Assembly: GCF_001184025.1 (NCBI RefSeq)
Contig: NZ_BBYG01000009.1
Coordinates: 495,682 to 559,681 of the forward strand
DNA from: Streptomyces maremycinicus
Lineage (GTDB): Bacteria; Actinomycetota; Actinomycetes; Streptomycetales; Streptomycetaceae
Direction: 5' to 3'
DNA: 64,000 nt
Under the pieces are notes generated by a model. It was not told the DNA's origin and searched no databases. It saw only the letters and a program-made list of their open reading frames with translations. Numbering within the stretch: position 1 is the stretch's first letter; the number at the start of each line of letters is the position of its first letter. Positions 35,558 to 44,700 of this stretch are shown here, piece by piece. Made by a program: the position numbers and the translations under genes.

Positions 35558-38500
35558 TCAGGTCGTCTGGGGCTCGAAGTCCCAGAACGGGCGGTGGCGG
35601 GAACGGGCCGAGATCGTGTGCACATGCTGTTTGCCCAGCGTCGCCTCGAGATCGGACAGCGCCTCCAGTTCGACCTTCTCCGCCTGTCGGCGGTCCCGCA
35701 GTCCGCGCAGGTCGGCCGCGTGCGCGATCCGGGCCGAGAGGGTCAGCGGATGGGTGCGCCCGAGCGATTCGATGGCCCGGGTCACCGTTTCCCTGCTGAG
35801 CGCGGCCGCTCCCTCGGTGTCCCCGACGAGGTTGCGCAGGGCGGTGGCGTTGAGCGCGCAGCCCAGGGTCCAGGGGTGGCTCTCCCCCACCGCCGTGGTC
35901 ATGTCCGCCAGCGCCTGTTCCACGAGGACGTGCGCGTGGTCCCGTTCACCGACGTTGCGCAGGATCAGCGCCTGGTTGGAGCGGGCCCCGGCGATGAAGG
36001 GGTGTCCCTCGGCGAGCATCACCTCGTAGCGGGCCCCGACGGCCTCGCTGAGTTCGCGGGCCTGGTCGATGTCGCCGTGCTCGCGGGTGAAGCAGCTCTG
36101 GGCGGAGGCGAAGATCAGCGTCACCGGGTCCGTCTCGCCCAGCACGCGCTCGCCCCGCTCCAGCACCCGGGTCAGGATCCGTCCCGCCTCTTCCCGGTTT
36201 CCGCCCCGGTATTGGCAGAGCGCGAGGTTGTACTCGGCTCGCAGGGTCTGCGGGTTGTCCTCGCCCATCACGATGCGGTTCTCGCGGACGTTGCGGGTCT
36301 GGATCGATTCGGCCTCGGTGTAGCGGCCCAGCAGCCGCAGGTCGATGGCGTAGGAGATCTCGGAGCCGAGCGTCCACGGATGACGGGCCCGCAGCAGCTG
36401 GCGCCGGGCCTCCATCGTCTGCCGGTCGTGGTCCAGGGCCTCCTGGTAGCGCCCGAGCAACCGCAGTGAGACGGCCAGGTTGTTCAGCGAGTTCAGGCTC
36501 CGTGAGTCCTGTTCGCCCAGCAGGTCGCGGTAGGCCACCAGGACCCAGCGGGAGAGTTCCAGCGCCTCGTCGTAGCGTGCCAGGCCGCGCAGGTCGGCGG
36601 CGAGGCCGCCGGCCGCGCGCAGATGCTCGAGGTCCTGGGGGCCGCGCTCGGCCTTCAGGTGCTCGGAGGCCGCACGGCTGAGGGCCTCGGTGCGCGTGTA
36701 GTCGCCGACGGCGCGCAGGAGGTTGGTGTAGTGGTAGGTCAGCTCCCAGATCCGGGGGTGGACCGGGCCGAGCAGCCCGCGCCAGGCGGCCATCGCGCGC
36801 TCGCCGAGCTTGATGCCGGCGTTGTACTCGCCGGAGAAGTACATGTAGCGCAGGCAGTTGAAGACCAGTCGCTGGACGCCCGGGTCCTGGGTCATCAGCA
36901 CGTCCGCGTACTTCAGGTGCGGCACGATCTCGGCGTATCCCGGCCAGAGGTCGGGGTCGGTGGGGCGGCGCGGGTCGGCGGCGGCGAGGGCTTGGCGTAC
37001 GACCTCGATGAACTCCTTGCGGTCCTCGTCCGGCATGTCCTTGTGCACGATCTGGTGGACCATGCGGTGCAGGTACAGCGACTCCCCGGAAGCGGTTCCC
37101 TCGTCGCCGGCCGACTCGTGCGACTCCAGACGTACCACGGAGTACTGGCGGAGCTGGTTGATCGCCTTGTTCCACAGCAGGGGGTCGTTGAGCAGTCCGG
37201 CGAGTTGTTCGGGCAGCTGGTCGCTGGACATCTCGCGCAGCAGGCGGACGGGGATGAAGCCGGGGGCGAAGAACGTGCACAGCCGCAGCAGGTCCACCGA
37301 CTCCGGGACGGTCTCGCGGAGCTTGTTCAGCAGTATCGACCAGGCGGTCTGGAAGGCGAGCGGGAAGTCCGCGGACACCTTCACCACGTCGCCGTCGATA
37401 CCGCCGTCCAGCAGGGCGATGTACTCCCGGACCGAGAGATCGGAGTCGTTGAGCCAGCCCGCCGTCTGGTCCAGCAGCAGCGGCAGGTCCTCCAGCGCGT
37501 CGGCGAGCTGGTCGGCCTCCACCTCCGTCAGCCGCGGGGCGCGGCGCCGGATGAACGCCACCGACTCGTCTCGGGCGTAGACGGGCACCTCCAGCAGCTT
37601 GCTGTTGTGCTCGGTCCATTCCGGATTGCGGGAGGTGATGATGACGTGGCCGGGGCCGGTCGGCACCAGGTCCCAGATCTGGTCGGGTTCGTCCGCGCCG
37701 TCGAGGATCAGCAGCCAGCGCCCGAACGGGTCGCCACGGCGCAGTGAATCACGCACGGCACGCAGCCGTTCGCCGTACTCCTGGCCGGTCTGAAGGCCCA
37801 GTTTCGGGGCGAGTTCGGCCAGCAGTCGTCGGTAGGTCACGCGTTTCTCGGCGTTGACCCACCACACGACGTCGTACTCGGAGCCGAACCGGTAGACGTA
37901 CTCGGCGGCCATCTGGGTCTTGCCCACCCCGGACATGCCGTAGAAGGTCACCACACCCGCGCCCGGCTCCGCGCCCTGGAGCAGGTGGTACGCGTCGTTG
38001 AGCAACGACTCACGACCGGTGAAACGCGTGTTGCGGCGCGGCACGCCACCCCACACCTCGGGCATCGAGGCCGGGAAACGGGGACCGCGCCCGGGGTCCT
38101 CGGTCTGCTGCGCGGAGGAGTCGTAGGGCAGGTCCAGCCGGTCCAGCAGACGCCGCTCGGCCTCCTCGGCGCCCATGTTGGTGAGGTTCACGGGGGCGAG
38201 CACCGCGGTGGCCGACGGAACCGGCGCGGCGGTGACGGACACGGCCACGAAGCGGGACGGATCCGGAGCCACGACTTCACGCAGAGCCACGTTCCATTCC
38301 TCGTGGGTGCGCGGGCCCAGTTGGAAGTACCACTCGCTGACCAGGATGAGGATCCGGCCCTCCGCGAGCTTCAGGTCACGCAGCAGATCCACCAGCGGAA
38401 CATCGGCGGGCGAGTCCCAGCGCAGGAACACCACCCGCACCCCGCGTCGCTCCAACCGGTCCCCGATCCAGGCCGCCCAGGCCCGGTTGAAGCCGGCGAA

Positions 38501-38569
38501 GTGGATGGTGACCGCCTCCCTCGAGGCCCCCCTCTCGGTTGACCTGACCGTCGTGCGGGCTCCAGTCAT
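35558..38569 (-). CDS. TIR-like / NB-ARC / TPR protein of the Fxs system, copy 2
   Basis: A 1003-residue paralogue of the 27.4-31.0 kb gene, with very similar TIR, NB-ARC and TPR regions but no extra N-terminal domain. TIR-like domain about 20-160 with SEWYFQLGPRTHEEWNVAL; NB-ARC P-loop GMSGVGKT (211-218), Walker B-like WLLILDGADEPDQ; MHD-like area LYLHRMVHQIVHK; then TPRs. It ends FWDFEPQTT, the same tail as copy 1. Start ATG 38569 (MTGARTTVRS) is preceded by GGAGG at 8 bp. It follows the HExxH gene by 154 bp. Probable sensor or signalling NTPase of the cyclophane peptide cassette. Confidence 0.87.
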   Translation of the reverse strand: MTGARTTVRSTERGASREAVTIHFAGFNRAWAAWIGDRLERRGVRVVFLRWDSPADVPLVDLLRDLKLAEGRILILVSEWYFQLGPRTHEEWNVALREVVAPDPSRFVAVSVTAAPVPSATAVLAPVNLTNMGAEEAERRLLDRLDLPYDSSAQQTEDPGRGPRFPASMPEVWGGVPRRNTRFTGRESLLNDAYHLLQGAEPGAGVVTFYGMSGVGKTQMAAEYVYRFGSEYDVVWWVNAEKRVTYRRLLAELAPKLGLQTGQEYGERLRAVRDSLRRGDPFGRWLLILDGADEPDQIWDLVPTGPGHVIITSRNPEWTEHNSKLLEVPVYARDESVAFIRRRAPRLTEVEADQLADALEDLPLLLDQTAGWLNDSDLSVREYIALLDGGIDGDVVKVSADFPLAFQTAWSILLNKLRETVPESVDLLRLCTFFAPGFIPVRLLREMSSDQLPEQLAGLLNDPLLWNKAINQLRQYSVVRLESHESAGDEGTASGESLYLHRMVHQIVHKDMPDEDRKEFIEVVRQALAAADPRRPTDPDLWPGYAEIVPHLKYADVLMTQDPGVQRLVFNCLRYMYFSGEYNAGIKLGERAMAAWRGLLGPVHPRIWELTYHYTNLLRAVGDYTRTEALSRAASEHLKAERGPQDLEHLRAAGGLAADLRGLARYDEALELSRWVLVAYRDLLGEQDSRSLNSLNNLAVSLRLLGRYQEALDHDRQTMEARRQLLRARHPWTLGSEISYAIDLRLLGRYTEAESIQTRNVRENRIVMGEDNPQTLRAEYNLALCQYRGGNREEAGRILTRVLERGERVLGETDPVTLIFASAQSCFTREHGDIDQARELSEAVGARYEVMLAEGHPFIAGARSNQALILRNVGERDHAHVLVEQALADMTTAVGESHPWTLGCALNATALRNLVGDTEGAAALSRETVTRAIESLGRTHPLTLSARIAHAADLRGLRDRRQAEKVELEALSDLEATLGKQHVHTISARSRHRPFWDFEPQTT

Positions 38570-38723
38570 GCGGCGGCCTCCAGCGCGTAATCCCAAGAAA
38601 TCGTAGAACCTCAGCGCCGCGCTCGTAAGGTCCCCGGACCGGAGGAGCGCGCCCTCAGGCCCAACGATCTTTGCGCAACAGACGGGGGCGGCGGGCCCGA
38701 ATCCTCACTCACGTACGAACCCC

Positions 38724-40169
38724 TCACTCGTTCGGTCGCCGGGCGAAGGTGTGGCGTTGCCGCCACAAGGTGCGGGCGGCGTTCACGTACGCCTGGGCAC
38801 GGGCCGTGTGGCCCCGGGACGCGGGATGTGCACCCATGCGCTCGTAGGCGGCGACCATCTCGTCCACGAACCGGCGGCCCCGGACGGTGAGATCGGGTGA
38901 GGCGACCAGCGCGGGCAGCACCGCGCCCACCTGGACGCGGTAGCGGGCGTGCTGGGCCCAGGCCGGTTCGCGGTGCACGGTGTCCGGCGCGAGCGCACGG
39001 CGCTGGTAGTAGTCCGCGATCGCCAGGTGGGAGTAGGCGCCTTGCAGCAGGCCGTCGTAGGGCCGCGGATCCGGCCGCCACGGGGCGAAGTGCGTCTCGG
39101 CGGGGGACGAGCGGTGCAAGGGCGTCATGTCGGAGAGGGCCGCCAGCTTGGCGTGGTGCAACTCGTGCACGAGCGTGGCCGCGAAGGTCACCGGGTCGGG
39201 CGGGGCGCTGCTGAGGAGGGCGCCGAACGCCTCGCGCCGGGTGGCGCTGCAACTGCCGTGCCCGGACGCGGTGGACCCCGGCGGGGAGGCCAGCGGCACC
39301 AGGCACCGCAGCAGGGTCATCGCCTCCGTGACCCGGTGCTCTCCGCCCGAACGCAGGGCCGCGGCGGTGCCGGACCAGGTATGCAGCCAGTGTTTTCGCT
39401 CCGCGTTGTCGAGCGTCGTAGGTCCGCTCAGCGCGCTGTGGCGGGGATCGCGGACCGTGCGGTAGGGGTCGAGGTCGTCCAGGGGCATGGCGGCGGTACC
39501 GGGCAGCAGTCCCGGCAGTGCGTACGCCGATGTCCACGCGAGTGAGCCGGACCAGGCGCCGAATCCGTGCTCCGGATGTACGCCGACGTCCGGCGCGAGG
39601 GGTTGACCGAGGGTCAGCCGCTCGGCGTCGAACCGGGCCTCGATCTCCGTGTCGCTCCTCTCGGCGGTGTGCAGCGCGCCGAGCGACGGCAGGACCAGTT
39701 CCCCGTCGTAGGCGGTCAGCCGGACGGCGAAGGGCACTCCGGCGCGGACGGCGACGGCGGCGGCGAGCGCGCTGAAATGGGCCAGGTCGCGGGCGAGTCG
39801 GCGCACGCGTCGGGCTTCCCCGGCCGGCGACGGGTCGCTTCCCCCCGTGAGCCCGCGCAGGCAACGCCAGCCCCAGGCGCCGGTCAGGGGGTACAGGAGG
39901 CGGGCCCGGGCAGGGGCGGGCGGGGCCGGATCGCCCGTCGCCGTCCTGCGGTCCGCCTCCGCCAGCAGTGCCCAGTCCTCCCGCAACCGTGCCTTCTGTT
40001 CGGCCGAACAGAGCCGGGGCGGGGCCTCCTCGGCGGCCTCCAGCACGGCACGGAGCACCAGGAGCCGCCGGGTGTCCTGATCGCGCACCAGGAGCGCCAG
40101 GGTGTCGGGCCCGGCGCCGGTGCGGCCGAGGTCGACGAGAACGCTGTCCGGGACCTCCGAAAGGATCAC
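38724..40169 (-). CDS. HExxH peptide-modification protein of the Fxs cassette
   Basis: A 481-residue protein with a zinc/iron-type HELHH motif (residues 335-339) in TLVHELHHAKLAAL, the hallmark of the HEXXH family found beside FxSxx-COOH radical SAM systems. Some members of this family have recently been described as 2-oxoglutarate-dependent peptide beta-hydroxylases; whether this one hydroxylates or cleaves its peptide cannot be told from sequence. Start GTG 40169 has GAAGGGGG upstream and overlaps the radical SAM gene stop by 4 bp. It is likely the second tailoring enzyme acting on the FxsA-like precursor encoded 1.4 kb upstream. Confidence 0.82.
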   Translation of the reverse strand: MILSEVPDSVLVDLGRTGAGPDTLALLVRDQDTRRLLVLRAVLEAAEEAPPRLCSAEQKARLREDWALLAEADRRTATGDPAPPAPARARLLYPLTGAWGWRCLRGLTGGSDPSPAGEARRVRRLARDLAHFSALAAAVAVRAGVPFAVRLTAYDGELVLPSLGALHTAERSDTEIEARFDAERLTLGQPLAPDVGVHPEHGFGAWSGSLAWTSAYALPGLLPGTAAMPLDDLDPYRTVRDPRHSALSGPTTLDNAERKHWLHTWSGTAAALRSGGEHRVTEAMTLLRCLVPLASPPGSTASGHGSCSATRREAFGALLSSAPPDPVTFAATLVHELHHAKLAALSDMTPLHRSSPAETHFAPWRPDPRPYDGLLQGAYSHLAIADYYQRRALAPDTVHREPAWAQHARYRVQVGAVLPALVASPDLTVRGRRFVDEMVAAYERMGAHPASRGHTARAQAYVNAARTLWRQRHTFARRPNE

Positions 40170-41401
40170 GGGGTTCCCCCTTCGCGAGAGGCCGCAACGG
40201 CGAGAGCCGCGTCCTGGTGGAGTCGCCCGGCCGCATGGCGGATGAAGAGCTGGAGGTCGGAGCAGTACACGGAGGGGTTGCGGAAGCCATGGCCCGCCCG
40301 GTAGCGGTGGGCGTAGTGGCCGCCGCCGCACACCGTCAGCAGGGGGCAGGCCAGGCACTGCTCCGCGAGGGCGGAGGTTCCCGTCTGGCGTGCGGCCACC
40401 GCCGGATGCCGCAGCGCGTCGTCGAAGCCGTGCCGGAACACGTCCAGACCGGTCCGTGCCGCTCCGTCGTACGCGGACTTCAGGGAGTCCACCTGTTCGA
40501 TGGAACCGTCGGTCTCGACGACCACCGCGTCGAACGGGGTCAGCCCCAGCGACTCGGTGGCCGTCGGAAGTCCCAGCAGCAGGCCGAGGCACTCCTCGAA
40601 CAGCCGGACCCTCGTCTCCCGCCGCCCTGCCGCCCACCAGCGGTCGAACACCCGGCACAGCCACTCCCCGTGGCGGGCACCGGCCTGCCGCGGGGGCGGG
40701 GCGGACCAGTTGCCGTGCGGCAGGAGCAGGTCGAGCGTGGGCGGGCGCAGAACGAGCAGCGACTCGTACGTCGCCACGGGGTCCAGCGTGGGGTCGACGA
40801 CGGTCAGCACTCCGGCGTACGACTGCGGAAACCGCTCGGCGAGGAGCCGGGCGCCCCGGGCCGCGGCGGGCCATGCGGGACGGCCGGCATGGTCCACCCG
40901 GCGTGCGTTGTGCTCCCCCAGGCCTCCGTCGAGGCTCACGCCGACCCGGATGTCTTCCCCGGCCAGCGTGCGCAGGCGTTCCGGGGTGAGCAGGGTGGCG
41001 TTGGTCTGCACGACCGCGTGGACCGCGCAGTCGTCCGGGACGCGGTCACGGACGAGAGCCGTGAAGCGGGCCAGTGTCCGGGCACCGGCCAGCAGGGGTT
41101 CGCCGCCGTGCAACACGAGGGAGAGCGCTGTCAGACGGTGCGCCAGCGCGTGCTCGGCGATACGGGTCGCGACGGCGTCCAGTACGTCGGCGGAGGCCGC
41201 GGGGGGACGGGCGCGCCAGGTGCTGTCGGGGCCCTCGTAGAGATAGCAGTAGGTGCAGGCGAGATTGCAGCGGCCGTGCATTTTGATGATGAACTGCCGG
41301 AAAGGGTAGGGGGCTTCACCGGCGGCCGCCCCTCCAGACACTCCAGCACCCCCATGCCGTGAAGGCCGCACCGCGGCCCTTCTGCCCCGCACCGGCCACA
41401 T
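40166..41401 (-). CDS. fxsB: Radical SAM/SPASM cyclophane-forming peptide maturase (FxsB-like)
   Basis: A 411-residue radical SAM enzyme: CNLACTYC (Cys45, Cys49, Cys52) binds the SAM iron-sulfur cluster, HGGEPLL follows, and C-terminal cysteines in EQCLACPLLTVCGGGHY and YCSDL form a SPASM-like auxiliary cluster region. Position between an FxsA-like precursor and an HExxH gene identifies it as FxsB. The family forms a three-residue cyclophane by joining an aromatic side chain to the beta carbon two residues later. Start ATG 41401 is the longest; an in-frame GTG about 20 codons in (VSGGAAAGEA) is possible. It lies 117 bp after the precursor gene. Confidence 0.92.
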   Translation of the reverse strand: MWPVRGRRAAVRPSRHGGAGVSGGAAAGEAPYPFRQFIIKMHGRCNLACTYCYLYEGPDSTWRARPPAASADVLDAVATRIAEHALAHRLTALSLVLHGGEPLLAGARTLARFTALVRDRVPDDCAVHAVVQTNATLLTPERLRTLAGEDIRVGVSLDGGLGEHNARRVDHAGRPAWPAAARGARLLAERFPQSYAGVLTVVDPTLDPVATYESLLVLRPPTLDLLLPHGNWSAPPPRQAGARHGEWLCRVFDRWWAAGRRETRVRLFEECLGLLLGLPTATESLGLTPFDAVVVETDGSIEQVDSLKSAYDGAARTGLDVFRHGFDDALRHPAVAARQTGTSALAEQCLACPLLTVCGGGHYAHRYRAGHGFRNPSVYCSDLQLFIRHAAGRLHQDAALAVAASREGGTP

Positions 41402-41478
41402 GCCCGGAGGGGCGTCCGGCGCAAACCCTCGAGCGATCAGGATTGTCCATTTCGGAGAGGAAGACGACCGAAATCGAC

Positions 41479-41496
41479 GCTCCCCGATCGGGGAGC
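41479..41496. promoter_or_regulatory. Perfect 18-bp palindrome between fxsA and fxsB
   Basis: GCTCCCCGATCGGGGAGC, fully self-complementary, 22 bp beyond the precursor stop codon. As RNA it can form a GC-rich hairpin and as DNA it could be a dimeric operator. There is no T-run. Partial termination or 3'-end protection would give more precursor than maturase mRNA, as in many RiPP operons. Confidence 0.65.
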
Positions 41497-41518
41497 GCGC
41501 TCTCGAACGCCCGCCTCC

Positions 41519-41722
41519 TCAGAGTGCGTTGTTGAAGCCCCACAGCATCTCGCTCGGCCGTGTCGCACGCTCCCGCAGGTCCCTCAGCACCTCCCGCAGC
41601 ACCGGATGCTCGATCGTGCCCAGCTCCACGAGATTCAGCGCCAGCAGGTCCGGGAGCGGCTCGGGAACTCCGAGCGCTTCCGGTGCCTCCGCGTCCTCCG
41701 CCGACTCGTCGCTCGCGCCCAT
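41519..41722 (-). CDS. fxsA: FxsA-like cyclophane RiPP precursor, C-terminus FNNAL
   Basis: A 67-residue acidic peptide starting at ATG 41722 (MGASDESAEDAEAPEALG) with GGAGGAG upstream. The leader has Glu/Asp-rich and amphipathic helical parts (PLPDLLALNLVELG, VLREVLRDLRERA), and the core is the extreme C-terminus MLWGFNNAL. FxSxx-COOH precursors end in F-x-S-x-x; here the third position is Asn, giving FxNxx, a motif also compatible with Phe-to-Asn cyclophane formation. It is 25 bp downstream of the vWA gene and upstream of the FxsB-like and HExxH genes. Trp in WGF could be a second crosslink donor. Confidence 0.88.
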   Translation of the reverse strand: MGASDESAEDAEAPEALGVPEPLPDLLALNLVELGTIEHPVLREVLRDLRERATRPSEMLWGFNNAL

Positions 41723-41747
41723 GCCCTGCTCCTCCCGGCTCGCCCGT

Positions 41748-44700
41748 TCACGTCGCCCGCTCCAGTGCGGCCAGTCGCTGCGCCGTGTCCCTGGCCGTCG
41801 GACCGTCGGTGACGAGACTGCCCTCGGGCAGCCGCGACCACTCCGCGCGGGCCGCGCGGTAGGCCTCCCGGGCGGCCCTCGGGCGTGCGGCCGCCTCGTA
41901 GGACATACCCCGCCAGTGGTGGGCTTGCGCACCCGTCTGGACGGCCTCCTGCCGTCGGCGGTCGGTTTCGGCCACCCCCTCCGCCTCCCTCGCCGCCTCC
42001 GACGCGTCACGGAAGGCGTCGACCGCGAGGTCGAGGCGGGCCGGGCGGCGCAGGCTGCGGTAGGCCTCGAACTGGACCTGGCCCAGCTCCAGTCGGCAGC
42101 GGGCGGCCAGCAGCGGATCGCCCGCGTCCGCCGCCGCGAGGCCGAAGAGGTGCTCGGCCTCGCGCAGGTCGACACGGTCCCCGCGGGCCCGGTAGCGCAG
42201 CATCAGCGCGCGGCCGAGGAGCAGCAGCCGGTGGGCGACCTGGCGGCTGCCCGCCGGGGTCTCCATCCGGCAGTCCCGCAGCACCCGGATCGCCCGGGAC
42301 AGCACCTCCTGCGCCCGTGCCCCGGACTGGATCCCGGCCAGCCGCAGCAGCGCCTCGCCCCACTCGGCGAGCACGTCGGCGTGCGCGGGCGCGTCACGGG
42401 ACATCCGCTGGGCGGCCTGCGCGAAGCGGTCCGCGGCCGTCTCCAGCTCCGCCGGTTCGCCCGACTCGGCGTAGCGGGCCACGGCGATCCGGCCGGCCCG
42501 CGCCAGCAGGGACGCGCGCCGGCCCTGTTCGCGCACCAGGGCGAGAGCCTCGTCGACACGGGACTGGGCGTCGTCCAGCGGGCCGCCCGCCCGGAGCAGC
42601 GCGTCCACCAGGTCGAGCAGGATCCGCACCCGCGTGCGGGCCGACTCGGCGGAGTACGGCTCCGTGCCGGTGTCCAGGGCGTTGCGCAGCGACTGCGCGC
42701 CCTGCTCGGCGTAGAGCCGGGCCTGGACGGGGTCGGCGGTGGCGCCGGACAGGCGCAGCAGGATCCGGCCGTGCTCCAGGGGGAGTTCGGGCGGACGCTG
42801 CCGGCGGTCGGGCCAGACGTCGGCGAAGGCCTCCAGCATGCCGACCGCGCCCTGGAGCAGCGCGCTGTCCCCGCCGAGCCGCCACTGCGCGTCCAGGGCG
42901 CGCACACGTTCCAGGGTGAGTTTCAGCGCCTGGTGCTCGTCGAGCCCGGGCGCGGCGCAGGCGACGGCGTACTCGCGGTCGGCGCGGCGCAGCAGGTCCA
43001 GGGCGCCGGTGCGGTCGCCGCGGCGCCTGCGGTCGGTCGCGGCCGCGTGCAGCACCCGGGCCAGCACGGCCCTCTCGCGCAGTCGGCGGGGGTGGGCGGT
43101 CGCGCGTTCGGCGGCCGCCTCCGCCTCCTGGAGGAGGTCGTCGCCGCCCTGCACCTCCCACAGCCGCAGGGTGCAGTGCGCGTACTCGGCCCACAGTTCG
43201 GGGTCCGCGCTCGCCCGCTCTCGCTCGGTGGCGCCGCGCAGCAACTGCACCGCGTCGATGACGTCCTGGATCATGCCCTCGCTGTCGAAGCGCTCGATCA
43301 GCGCCCGGACCCTGCGGACCGCCTGGTGTGTCGGCCGGTCGGCGGGCTGTCCCGGTCCGGTCCGGATGCCGGGGCTCTCGAACTGCTCGGGCAGCGGCAT
43401 GAAGCGCCGCAGCACGCGGGCGGCGACCTCCGCGAACGGCTGCGGCACGGGGGCCTCGTCGCCGTTGCCGTTGTTGTCCCCGTGGTCCCCGTGGTCGGCG
43501 TGGTCGGCGTGGTCGCCGAGTCGGCCGTCGTCGGGGCGGCCGTCATCGGGGCGGGTGGCGGGTCCGGCGGGGCGGCCCGTGCCGCCGTCGCCGAGCTGGG
43601 CCAGGGCGAGGGCCGGGAAGTTGGGGCCGCCCTTGCCGAAGCGCTGCTCGATGTACTCCGAACAGTGCTTGAGCACCAGCATGGCTTCGTCGCGGCCCAG
43701 CCGGGACAGCAGGGCGTCCCGCACGTCGGGCTCGATGCGGTACCACTGGGCGCCGCCGTCGGCGTACTCCTCCGACGCACGGGTGACCAGGCCGCCGACC
43801 AGCACCTCGGCGAGTTCGGCCGGCCCGGAGTCGGGCAGCATCGTGCGCTGGACCAGCTGCATCACGGGCAGGCACAGGGGCGCGGCGGCCAGGTAGACGG
43901 CGAGCCGGCCGGCCGCCGGGGAGGCGCTGGAGCTGAACCTGCTGACCCGTTCGAACGGCGTGCGCCGCCGGTCGGCGCGCGCCGCCGGGGCGGCCGGCTG
44001 GTCCGCGCGCACCCAGCCCACCGCCCCCGGGACGGGCCCGGCGCCCGCCCCGGACAGCAGCCTGGCCCAGGCGCCCAGCGCGACCGGCTCCGGCGGCAGC
44101 ACCGGCACCGGCAGCGCTCCCCGGCGCGCCTCCGGCGCCGCTCCCGAGGGAGTGCGGACGCGCAGCGCGGCCGCTCCGCCCAGGGTCTCGCCGCGGCTCA
44201 GCTCGCAGAACAGCACGGGCAGCCGGGTGCGGTTCCACAGGCGTTGCGGCAACGGCTGGAGCACGGCGACCGGCCCCTGCCGGGACAGGTGGTGCAGCAG
44301 GCGGTGCGCGTGGCCGCTGTGCCACAGGGGGCCCGCGCAGTCGCTGACGAACAGGACGATCCGGCGGCCGGTGGGGTCGCTGAGCCGGTCCGCGGAGTGC
44401 AGCGGCGCCGCGTAGGCGTCCGGGCTGCGGCTGACGGCCGGCTCGCCCTCGGGCCCCTGGTGCAGATGACTGACCTGGATGTCCGAGAAGGCGCCCAACT
44501 GGCCGAAGACCTGCTGGAGTTCGACGAACAATCGGTCCCACACCCGCATCGAGGACGAGGCGTCCAGGACCAGTTGGAGCCGGGCGTCGCCCCGGGTCAC
44601 GGGCCGGTGGACGGGCATGATCAGGCCGCCCGCCTGCGCGCTGCGCTCCGCCGTCGCCGTCTCGTCGAGCCGCATGCGCAGCGGTGGCGCGGGGCTCCGG

